Below the pieces are notes generated by a model. It saw only the letters and a list, made by a program, of their open reading frames with translations, was not told the origin of the DNA and did no database searches. A program made the translations under genes and the position numbers. This document shows positions 53,019 through 60,646 of a DNA stretch of 64,000 nucleotides, one piece after another (positions within the stretch are counted from its first letter, which is position 1; each line of letters opens with the position of its first letter). The stretch comes from JBBQYD01 sp942493075 (GTDB lineage Bacteria > Verrucomicrobiota > Verrucomicrobiia > Limisphaerales > UBA8199): assembly GCA_942493075.1 (NCBI GenBank), contig OW818681.1:992001-1056000 (forward strand). The letters run 5' to 3'.

Positions 53019-53076
53019 ATGAGCATCGGTTCAATGATTGAAGCGACTCCGGGCGTTTGTGGCGGGCGTCCGCGCC
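53019..53076 (+). pseudogene. DUF433 antitoxin-like gene, 5' part (split by IS)
   Basis: Starts ATG 53019 with MSIGSMIEATPGVCGGRPR, the usual DUF433 N-terminus (IEATPGVCGGRPRI). The frame is interrupted at 53076 by the IS4-type element and resumes at 54936. Joining the two parts after removing the element and one copy of the target duplication gives a 90-residue DUF433 protein in frame. Confidence 0.85.
53065..53076. repeat. 12-bp target-site duplication, left
   Basis: ggcgtccgcgcc, identical to 54924-54935. One base of ambiguity exists because a G precedes it on both sides. Confidence 0.85.
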
Positions 53077-53084
53077 CAATGCCA

Positions 53085-53474
53085 CTAGGATTTGGTTTTC
53101 TTTGTTCGCCTAAGTTTCTTACAAGGGCCGGTTTGCGCTGGGTTCATTTCTCGAAACTCGCGCACTAAAGCTGGTCCCATCTCATAGAGCATTTGTTCGA
53201 TTCGGCGACCGTTCTCCAAGGCCCTTTCCAACTGTGGAACCATAGCCTTGGGGACGTAGAGACAACGACGTTTGCCTTCCTGGGTGAAGCTTAAGAGATA
53301 GTTCGGGTGCTTATCTCCACGTGCGCAAGCCGGGCACCCTGGGCGGATGCAGGGCTTGTAAACCAGGGCCAGCGAACCTTTCAAGGCTGGCCAGCAGGAC
53401 AGGAGTGTTTCCTTAAAGCGCTGCTGGCTGGGTGATGGATTGCTTTTTTGATTCACAATGGCAGAGTATATCAT
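53085..53474 (-). CDS. IS-encoded DUF6788-like protein
   Basis: An approximately 129-residue protein with a Cys-rich block CIRPGCPACARGDKHPNYLL followed by a YVPKAMVPQLERALENGRR helix, the pattern of DUF6788 proteins often found with transposases. The start is ATG 53474 (MIYSAIVNQK) or a GTG at 53456. The open frame extends upstream to 53642 but that part lies antisense to the transposase. Its TAG stop is in the left terminal repeat, so it is part of the element. It may regulate transposition or bind DNA; this is inference. Confidence 0.7.
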   Translation of the reverse strand: MIYSAIVNQKSNPSPSQQRFKETLLSCWPALKGSLALVYKPCIRPGCPACARGDKHPNYLLSFTQEGKRRCLYVPKAMVPQLERALENGRRIEQMLYEMGPALVREFREMNPAQTGPCKKLRRTKKTKS

Positions 53475-53505
53475 AACGTATGCATATAGGTACAGATGCA
53501 TACTT

Positions 53506-54915
53506 ATGCAACCAAATAAATCACGCAAACCTGCTCCCGCCAAAACTCCAGCTCCCTTCACCCCGGCCCAACTGCTGCAGTTCTTTCTCCAGGTGCTTCC
53601 CAGCCATGCTCTGCTCGAACTGCCCGCTCTCAAGAAGCTCACCTTTTATGACCGACTCTTTACCCCGGTGATCACCCTCTGGTATTTGCTCTTTCAGTGG
53701 CTCAACTCTGATCACACCCTTGATGCCGCTGTTGTCGATGCCAAAAAGGGCGGTGCCCGCCGCCTCAGTCCCCGGCTTTCGTGCGAGTTTTGCTCCGCCG
53801 CCACGGGCACCTACAGCGAGGCGCGCACCCGTATTCCCGAGCCGTTTCTGGCTCAAGCCCTGCGCCTGCAGGGCGGCAAAGTCGCTCAGCAAAGCTCCAC
53901 CACTCTCTGGAATAACCTTGTTGTATGCCTTCTGGACGGCACCACCGTTCGGCTGCCTGCTCATGGCAACATTTCCAGAACGTTCACCCGCCATGGCAAT
54001 CAGTACAAAGAAAAGGCCTACTGGTGCCTCATGCGGGCGGTGGCCACCTTCTGCTGCATGAGCGGTGCGGCATTGGATTGTGCTATGGGGCCAACCCGCC
54101 TGAGCGAACAAGTCTTGGGCTGCCAGATCATTCTGCGTGCCGTGGGCAATTGCCTGTTCCTGGGGGACAGCAACTTCGGGGTTTTCCGCATTGTGCAGAG
54201 CGCGCGCCAGGCTTCCAAGGAGGTTCTCCTGCGCCTGACCCTGCAACGGGCAAAAAAACTGCTGGGCCACCCTCTGCGGGAGGGTGACTTTGAAGTCACC
54301 TGGAACCCGACCCGCCGTGATCAGCTAGAGCCTGGTTGCAGTGCCGAGCCGGTGAAGGGCCGTCTTATCGTCGCTCAGGTGCATCCTCCAGGTTTTCGGC
54401 CTAAGATGCTTTGCCTATTCACCACCTTGGCTGACCCGAAGCACTATCCGATGGAGGAGATGGTCCGCCTTTATGGCCTGCGCTGGCATGTTGAACTCAA
54501 TCTGCGGTATATCAAAGCTCAGATGGGGGCCGATTGCTTAAACGTTAAATCCGCAGCCATGGCGCGCAAAACATGGCTGGCTTGCCTTTTGGCGTACAAC
54601 CTTATCCGGGCGGCTATGCTCTGTGCCGCCCTTGAGAAGGGCATATCCCCGCTCACGTTATCCTTCTCAGCCTGCCGGCGGCGCCTCGAAGCGTGGCTGC
54701 AGAACTTTGGAAGTACCGCTGGTGAGCTATTGGACGATTGGAAAACAACACTGATCGAACTGGCCAGGTGCGTGCTTCCCAAGCGAAACAAACCCCGCCC
54801 TCGTGAACCCAGAGCCAAGCGTCACGTCCGAGAATCATTCCCACCACTGGTCGGAACACGGGCACAAGCACGAAAAATACTCGAAAACCAGCTAGCCAAA
54901 GATTTGAAATCCTAG
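53506..54915 (+). CDS. IS4-family DDE transposase
   Basis: An approximately 469-residue transposase. The catalytic triad is visible: first Asp in CLLDGTTVRLP, second Asp in CLFLGDSNFGVF, and the Glu in the IS4 signature Y-(2)-R-(3)-E-(6)-K, seen as YGLRWHVELNLRYIK. Long basic N- and C-termini fit DNA binding. The ATG at 53506 (MQPNKSRKP) avoids overlap with the divergent partner gene; an earlier in-frame ATG at 53458 is possible. The stop lies in the right terminal repeat. The frame is intact, so the element may still be active. Confidence 0.92.
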   Translation: MQPNKSRKPAPAKTPAPFTPAQLLQFFLQVLPSHALLELPALKKLTFYDRLFTPVITLWYLLFQWLNSDHTLDAAVVDAKKGGARRLSPRLSCEFCSAATGTYSEARTRIPEPFLAQALRLQGGKVAQQSSTTLWNNLVVCLLDGTTVRLPAHGNISRTFTRHGNQYKEKAYWCLMRAVATFCCMSGAALDCAMGPTRLSEQVLGCQIILRAVGNCLFLGDSNFGVFRIVQSARQASKEVLLRLTLQRAKKLLGHPLREGDFEVTWNPTRRDQLEPGCSAEPVKGRLIVAQVHPPGFRPKMLCLFTTLADPKHYPMEEMVRLYGLRWHVELNLRYIKAQMGADCLNVKSAAMARKTWLACLLAYNLIRAAMLCAALEKGISPLTLSFSACRRRLEAWLQNFGSTAGELLDDWKTTLIELARCVLPKRNKPRPREPRAKRHVRESFPPLVGTRAQARKILENQLAKDLKS

Positions 54916-54923
54916 TGGCATTG

Positions 54924-54935
54924 GGCGTCCGCGCC
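54924..54935. repeat. 12-bp target-site duplication, right
   Basis: ggcgtccgcgcc, identical to 53065-53076; marks the right boundary of the IS. Confidence 0.85.
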
Positions 54936-55150
54936 TGACGGGTACTCGCGTTCCGGTGCATCGTATTGCCGGTTATTACGGTCTTGGCTATTCCCCGGAA
55001 GAGATCCTAGCCCTGGTGAACTCAGTGAATCTCTCGCAGGTGCATGCCGCCATTGCCTATTTCCTGGCCAATCCGCGTGAGGTGGATGAAGTTCTACGCC
55101 AGGAAAACTTGGCCGCTGAGGCGTTCCGAGAAAAAGATCGCGCCGCGTGA
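54936..55150 (+). pseudogene. DUF433 antitoxin-like gene, 3' part (split by IS)
   Basis: Continues the frame from 53076 with LTGTRVPVHRIAGYYGLGYS, then PEEILALVNSVNLSQVHAAI and AYFLANPREVDEVLRQENLA. This is the helix-turn-helix-like DUF433 body. An internal start (GTG at 54956) could still yield a 64-residue fragment lacking the N-terminal beta part. The stop TGA overlaps the following GTG (GTGA), as in paired toxin-antitoxin genes. Confidence 0.85.
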
Positions 55151-55272
55151 CCCTTCCGGCTCTATACCTCGATGAAGATACGCAATCAGACGCGTTGATC
55201 TACACCCTGGCAAGAGGGATGGGCTGTCAATGCGATCAGGTTTGCTTTTTGGTGTATGCTATCAGATCATGA
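55147..55272 (+). pseudogene. Truncated DUF5615-like (PIN-like) toxin relic
   Basis: A GTG start overlapping the DUF433 stop encodes 41 residues beginning MTLPALYLDEDTQSDALIYT, a good match to the start of DUF5615 PIN-like toxins (YLDEDV...AL). After LARGMGC the sequence no longer resembles the family, and it stops at TGA 55270-55272. Intact members are about 110-120 residues, so this is a truncated relic. Confidence 0.65.
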
Positions 55273-55288
55273 CGCGCCGTTACTAGTT

Positions 55289-56536
55289 ATGAAAAAGCTT
55301 TCACAGGTCATCTTAACCGCAGTTCTGGTGGGCATGGGGGTAGGTGCGGATGTCGGTCACGCGGCAGACTGGCCGCAATGGAGGGGACCCAACCGCGACG
55401 GAATTTCTACAGAGACCGGTTTGATCGATCTCATTCCTTCTGAAGGTCCCAAGCTGGTTTGGAAATCCACGGGCCTTGGTGCCGGATTCTCCACTGTCTC
55501 CGTTGCCGCCGGACGGATCTACACTTGCGGCGACCGCCCGGATAGCAGTTTCGTTTTCGCGATGGATGTCAAAGACGGCAAACAGGTTTGGGCTGCGCGT
55601 TTGGGTAAACCCGGAGCACCCGGTTGGGGCGGTTTCGCGGGTCCCCGTGCCACACCTACTATTTCCGGTGATCTGTTGTTCGTCGTGGATCAATGGGGAG
55701 AATTGGTTTGCCTCTCAGCCACTGACGGCAAGGAAAAATGGCGTAAACACTTTGAGCAGGATTTTGGCGGCAAACGTCCGGAATGGGGTTTTTCGGAATC
55801 ACCCCTGGTGGATGGCGACAAACTGCTGGTCACACCAGGCGGAGAGAAAGGGGCCATCGTGGCGCTGGATAAGAAGAGCGGCTCAGTCGTCTGGCAGACA
55901 ACGGATTTCACCGACCCCGCCCACTATTCGTCTTTGATCGTGGCGCAAATCGGCGGGGTGAAACAGTATGTTCAGCTTACGGCGGAGAACGTGGTTGGCG
56001 TGAGCACTGAAGGCAAGGTGCTTTGGAAAGCGGCGCGCAAGGGCAAGACCGCGGTCATCCCCACCCCGGTGGTTAAGGACAATTTTGTTTATGTAACCTC
56101 TGGCTATGGTTCCGGGTGCAACTTGTTCAAGGTCTCCTCGGCTGATGGCAAGTTTACCACTGAGCAGGTCTATGAAAACAAAGTAATCGCAAACCACCAC
56201 GGCGGTGTGATCTTGATTGGTGATTACGTTTATGGCCATTCCGATAACAAAGGATGGACTTGTCAGGACCTGAAAACCGGTGAAGCCAAGTGGCAGGACA
56301 AATCTCTAGGCAAAGGAGCTGTGGTGTGCGCGGATGGCAAGCTCTTCCTGCGCCAGGAAGATAAGCAAGGAACCATCGCCATGGTCGCCGCCGATCCCGC
56401 CGGCTACAAGGAATTGGGGCGATTTGATCAACCCGACCGCAGCGGCAAACAAACATGGCCGCACCCGGTCATCGCGGACGGGAAGCTCTATTTGCGGGAT
56501 CAGGACGTCCTGCTCTGCTACGAGCTTAAGAAGTAG
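55289..56536 (+). CDS. Secreted PQQ-like beta-propeller protein
   Basis: A 415-residue exoprotein. The ATG at 55289 starts a signal peptide (MKKLSQVILTAVLVGMGVGADVGHAA); an upstream in-frame start lies in the toxin relic. The mature start ADWPQWRGPNRDGISTETGL is the standard opening of planctomycete and verrucomicrobial PQQ-like propeller proteins. Repeated blade motifs follow: VFAMDVKDGKQVWAARLG, LVCLSATDGKEKWRKHF, IVALDKKSGSVVWQT and CQDLKTGEAKWQDK. These usually lack PQQ dehydrogenase activity. The function is unknown, possibly binding or scaffold. Confidence 0.88.
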   Translation: MKKLSQVILTAVLVGMGVGADVGHAADWPQWRGPNRDGISTETGLIDLIPSEGPKLVWKSTGLGAGFSTVSVAAGRIYTCGDRPDSSFVFAMDVKDGKQVWAARLGKPGAPGWGGFAGPRATPTISGDLLFVVDQWGELVCLSATDGKEKWRKHFEQDFGGKRPEWGFSESPLVDGDKLLVTPGGEKGAIVALDKKSGSVVWQTTDFTDPAHYSSLIVAQIGGVKQYVQLTAENVVGVSTEGKVLWKAARKGKTAVIPTPVVKDNFVYVTSGYGSGCNLFKVSSADGKFTTEQVYENKVIANHHGGVILIGDYVYGHSDNKGWTCQDLKTGEAKWQDKSLGKGAVVCADGKLFLRQEDKQGTIAMVAADPAGYKELGRFDQPDRSGKQTWPHPVIADGKLYLRDQDVLLCYELKK

Positions 56537-57289
56537 GCAGTTGGCAAAGCCCAAGCAACCAGGCCATCAGGCGTCCGTTGTGCAGGGCTTGGCTGCATTC
56601 ATCCATGGCCTTTTCCCTTCCACCTAACCGGTGGCGTAACAAAGAGTCGTAATGCGCTTCGGTTAGCGCCCGGTTCAAAGCAGGCCGCAGGCAATTCATT
56701 CTTCTTACTTTGCTCGATTGCGCTGTCCCGCGCGCTCTCTCGTGCTTCCCTAGTCGCGCGGCCATACTCCCGATCGGTACAGAGGTGTGGCCCGTGGTTG
56801 CATTCGGAGCTGTATGGGATGATGCGCGTTTTCGCTTCACAGGTATAAGTCTGTCCAAAATCAAACCATCCTTCTGCCATCGATTATATAGGGTATATTA
56901 CCTAAGTATTCCTAATACGTGCAGAGGTATTCTACAAGGAATCTGGACTTAGAACGAGTCGCCGTCGTGTCGTGCAACCTTTTGGGGGTGAGGGTTTTTT
57001 CGGCAAACGACTAGGACGTTCACCCACTTACTCTTCTGTTGCGTGACGCCTAGGGTGGAGGCGCTCGTATGGCAACCGGCAAAACAAGACCACGCCCTTC
57101 TTGTAGGGAAGGGGTTGGAGCGTTGACACCTGCAGGAGATGCGGTTTTTCCGCTGTGCTCCCTTGCAGTCGTGTGGCTTTCGATGATTTACGCCGGGTTC
57201 ACTGGGCGCGGGCATGCTTCGCTTCTTAGTGGAGCCGGTTGCCAACCACCGCGTCATCTAACCCGGCGTCACCTTTACATCAACCTCTC
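56537..57289. other. Intergenic region upstream of the NRPS locus
   Basis: 753 bases before the first NRPS gene. The stretch 56880-56945 is AT-rich (ttatatagggtatattacc), unlike its surroundings, and could hold the NRPS promoter. Two overlapping minus-strand open frames (56526-56864, 56599-56880) are protein-like in short parts but match no family I know. They may be a decayed gene. Confidence 0.4.
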
Positions 57290-60200
57290 ATGAATGCAGT
57301 GCTAACGGGATCATTGGAGCAAAGTCGAACCCACCCCGCCGGGGATACTCATGGCCTCCCTGTGAGCAACCCCGGCGCGAGCGAACCCGAGCGGCAGCCT
57401 GCCAGTCCAGCGCAGGCCAGTCTTTGGTTTATTCATCAACTCCATCCCGACACCTCCGCGTTCAATATACCAGAGGGATGGCGGCTCCGTGGACCGCTGC
57501 ACCAGGCGGGGTTGCAGCGGGCATTGGAGGAACTGGTTCATCGGCATGAGACGCTTCGAACCTCCTTTGAGAATCAAGGGGGAGCGCCCGTTCAACTAAT
57601 TCACAATGCGGTTCCTTGCTTTCTGCCCATTGTTGATCTCTCCGAATGCCCGCCAGAGCGCCAGGCGACCGAGTTGGAACGATTGACCCAGGCTGAGGCC
57701 CAGCGCCCTTTTGATTTGTACCAAGCGCCTCTTTGGCGAGCAGTTCTGTTCCGGCTAGCCTCTGAGGACCATTTTCTACTGCTCAACCTGCACCACACGA
57801 TCGCGGATGCATGGTCGATCCAGGTTTTCGCCGAAGAACTGACTGAGCTGTATGCCGCATGGGTGGCTGGCAGACCAGCCAAACTCCCGACATTGACGAT
57901 CCAGTTTGCGGATTATGTGGCTTGGTTCGCATCTGTGACCACAGGGGGATATCACGCGGATCAGGAGATTTATTGGCATCAGAAACTGGCGGGAAAACTG
58001 CCAGTCATGGAGTTGCCCGCCGATTACCAACGCCCAAGCCAGCGCACCTATCGAGGAGCCACACAGTTCGCTCATGTGCCTGCGGACCTGGCAGAGCGTC
58101 TGAAAGCGCTAGCCCGGAATCAGCAAACCACACTGTTCACAGTGTTACTGGCAGGATTCAAGGTATTGCTGCATCGGTTTACTCGCGAAACCGATATCAC
58201 CGTTGGTTCTCCGTTCGCCGGACGCACCCGTCCGGAGGTTGAGCCGATCATTGGTTTCCTTGCGGACACCTACCCCCTGCGCACGGATTGTGGTGGACAT
58301 CCCGATTTCATCGAATTGGTGCGCCGAGTTCGTGACACAGTCCTGGGTGCCACAGCCAACGCGGATGTCGCGCCTCAGTCTCTGCTGGGTGAACTGCATG
58401 CGGAGCGCGATGCCGGGCGCCACCCTCTTTACCAGGTGGTTTTTGGATTGCAGCCTGCCGTTCGCGAATCCTTGAACCTTCATGGTGTGCGGGGCGAGCA
58501 TTGTCCTCTGGATAACGGGGGATCAAAGTTTGACTGGAGTCTGCTGCTGACTGAAACGGGAGAGGGATTGGAGGTCCGAAGCGAGTTTGATACGGCATTG
58601 TTCAAGCATGAAACCGTGCGCCGCTGGCTGGAATGCTACCTGGTGTTGCTGGATGCCATTGTTGAAAACCCGGCTCGGAGAATTTGGGAGTACCCGCTTC
58701 TCTCCTCGGTTCAGCGCGAGGTGATGCTGACCCGCGGTGTGGGCCCAATCACAGCTTACGAGCGCGATTTAGGCGTTCATGAAGTCTTTGCCAGGGTTGC
58801 CTCTGACTCCGCTGACAAGCCGGCGATTTGCTTCGGGTCAGACGTGCTTTCGTATCGCGAATTAGATGAGCGGTCGAGCAGGCTGGCTAAAGTTTTGGGT
58901 CATTATCAAATAGGGCAGGGGAGTCTGGCGGGCGTCTGCCTGCCACGTGGCCCGGAGTTGATTGTGGCTTTGCTGGCCATTTTGAAGGCGGGTGCGGCCT
59001 ACGTGCCTTTGGACCCGGCGTACCCGCAGGAACGATTGCGGTGGATGCTCCAGGATACAGCCGCTCCTTTGGTGATTGCCAGCGCTGAAACGGCGATCGC
59101 CGTGCATGGTTGCGGAGCCATGGTGTTGGATATCGGATCTGTGGATCTTGCCGAGGGGGAACCTGATTTCATTCCACAATCCAATGCGGCCGAACACCCC
59201 GCCTACGTCATTTACACGTCGGGCTCCACTGGAACTCCGAAAGGAGCAGTGGTGCCGCATCGCGCGGTAGTCCGGTTGGTTCGAAACACTGACTACGCCG
59301 CTCTGGGATCTGACGAGGTCTTCCTGCAACTTGCCCCCGTTTCCTTTGACGCGTCCACGTTCGAGATCTGGGGAGCGCTCTTAAATGGGGCGCGCCTCGT
59401 GATTGCTCCTCCCGGGTTGTTATCGCTGGAGCAGTTAAGCCGCGTGTTGATCGAGAACCGCGTGACCACACTGTGGCTGACGGCGGGGCTCTTCCATCAG
59501 ATGGTGGACAATCACCTGGAGAGCCTCACGGGGTTGCGTCAGTTGCTCGCGGGAGGTGATGTTCTATCACCGGCTCACGTGAGGAAAGCAATCAGCGGTC
59601 TTCCGGGTTGCCGGATCATTAACGGCTACGGGCCGACGGAGAATACGACTTTCACCTGCTGCCATTCGCTTCCGAGTGATTGGGCAGGAACCGGCAGCGT
59701 TCCTATTGGGAGAGCGATTCCCAACACCCAGGTTTACATCCTAAACGACGCATTTGAACCGGCACCCGTCGGTATCCCGGGGGAGCTCTTTGCCGCTGGT
59801 GATGGGTTGGCACTCGGTTATCTAAATGCCTTGGAGTTAACCAGTGAAAAGTTCGTCCTGGCTCGCCTGCGACCCGCTTCGCAGCCGGTGCGTTTGTATC
59901 GGACGGGAGACCTGGTCCGGTGGCTGCCTAATGGAACAATCGAGTTCCTGGGCCGCCTGGATAACCAGATGAAGATTCGTGGATTCCGGATCGAGCCTGG
60001 CGAAATCGAGGCGGTGCTTTGTTCTCACCCCGCCGTTCGATCGGGTGTGGTGACAGCCCCACCCGATAGCATGGGGGCTTGTCATTTGGTGGCCTACTAC
60101 GTCGTAGAGAAGGACCAGTTGGTGCTGCCAGAAGATCTAAAACTGCATCTTGCCGAGCGATTGCCGGCTCATCTCGTCCCGAATTATTTCGTCCAGTTGC

Positions 60201-60646
60201 CAGAGCTTCCTCTCACGGCTAACGGCAAGACCGATCGTTCCGCTCTTCCTGAACCCAAGCTTCAGATTAGGCAAGCTGGAGATTCGCCCCGTCCGGGAGC
60301 TGAAACGGAACTGGCTCGCATTTGGAGTGAGGTGCTGCGGGTATCCTCCCCGAATCGGGAGGATGATTTCTTCGCGTTAGGGGGGCATTCGCTGCTCGCA
60401 ATGCAGGTGATTTCGAGGATCGCACAGAATTTTGGTGTCGAGTTGCCCGTTCGTGCCATGTTCGAAGCTCCGACCATCGCCGGGTTGGCAGCGGTCATTG
60501 ATTGCATGGAACCCCAGGGTGATATCAGTTCGATCAAACTCGCCACTAGAAACGCCCGGGCCACTGAATTGCTGGCAAGGCTAAGCGAGCTTTCAGAAAG
60601 CGAAGTGGATGCTTTATTGAGGGATTCGGAGTTAAAGGGTTTTTAA
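57290..60646 (+). CDS. Nonribosomal peptide synthetase module 1 (C-A-T)
   Basis: An 1118-residue NRPS. The condensation domain (about 35-460) has the active-site motif HHTIADA at about H168-169, where the usual DG is DA. The adenylation domain (about 490-990) has A3 YTSGSTGTPKGA, A5 NGYGPTENTTF, A7 YRTGDLVRW, A8 KIRGFRIEPGEIE and A10 NGKTDRS. The specificity pocket reads D-A-F-W-L-G-G-T-F, close to known valine codes. The thiolation domain has LGGHSL with the phosphopantetheine Ser at about 1033. Start ATG 57290; a TTG at 57239 is less likely. The stop is followed directly by the next module's ATG. Confidence 0.92.
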   Translation: MNAVLTGSLEQSRTHPAGDTHGLPVSNPGASEPERQPASPAQASLWFIHQLHPDTSAFNIPEGWRLRGPLHQAGLQRALEELVHRHETLRTSFENQGGAPVQLIHNAVPCFLPIVDLSECPPERQATELERLTQAEAQRPFDLYQAPLWRAVLFRLASEDHFLLLNLHHTIADAWSIQVFAEELTELYAAWVAGRPAKLPTLTIQFADYVAWFASVTTGGYHADQEIYWHQKLAGKLPVMELPADYQRPSQRTYRGATQFAHVPADLAERLKALARNQQTTLFTVLLAGFKVLLHRFTRETDITVGSPFAGRTRPEVEPIIGFLADTYPLRTDCGGHPDFIELVRRVRDTVLGATANADVAPQSLLGELHAERDAGRHPLYQVVFGLQPAVRESLNLHGVRGEHCPLDNGGSKFDWSLLLTETGEGLEVRSEFDTALFKHETVRRWLECYLVLLDAIVENPARRIWEYPLLSSVQREVMLTRGVGPITAYERDLGVHEVFARVASDSADKPAICFGSDVLSYRELDERSSRLAKVLGHYQIGQGSLAGVCLPRGPELIVALLAILKAGAAYVPLDPAYPQERLRWMLQDTAAPLVIASAETAIAVHGCGAMVLDIGSVDLAEGEPDFIPQSNAAEHPAYVIYTSGSTGTPKGAVVPHRAVVRLVRNTDYAALGSDEVFLQLAPVSFDASTFEIWGALLNGARLVIAPPGLLSLEQLSRVLIENRVTTLWLTAGLFHQMVDNHLESLTGLRQLLAGGDVLSPAHVRKAISGLPGCRIINGYGPTENTTFTCCHSLPSDWAGTGSVPIGRAIPNTQVYILNDAFEPAPVGIPGELFAAGDGLALGYLNALELTSEKFVLARLRPASQPVRLYRTGDLVRWLPNGTIEFLGRLDNQMKIRGFRIEPGEIEAVLCSHPAVRSGVVTAPPDSMGACHLVAYYVVEKDQLVLPEDLKLHLAERLPAHLVPNYFVQLPELPLTANGKTDRSALPEPKLQIRQAGDSPRPGAETELARIWSEVLRVSSPNREDDFFALGGHSLLAMQVISRIAQNFGVELPVRAMFEAPTIAGLAAVIDCMEPQGDISSIKLATRNARATELLARLSELSESEVDALLRDSELKGF

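Larger units (their letters stand above)
53077..54923. mobile_element. Complete IS4-type insertion sequence (1847 bp)
   Basis: Perfect 17-bp terminal inverted repeats (caatgccactaggattt, at 53077-53093 and complementary at 54907-54923) flanked by a 12-bp direct repeat. It carries a plus-strand DDE transposase and a minus-strand DUF6788-like gene in divergent arrangement. Both coding regions end in TAG codons that lie within the terminal repeats. IS4-family elements commonly make 10-13 bp duplications, which fits. Confidence 0.92.

Noticed and set aside
56526..56880. Two overlapping minus-strand open frames (112 and 93 residues) before the NRPS
   Set aside because: Short patches look protein-like, but there is no family match or ribosome site, and neither frame is clearly coding; noted only as a possible decayed gene.
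57069..57293. 74-residue plus-strand open frame directly before the NRPS
   Set aside because: Composition is not protein-like and it overlaps the NRPS start; probably leader DNA.
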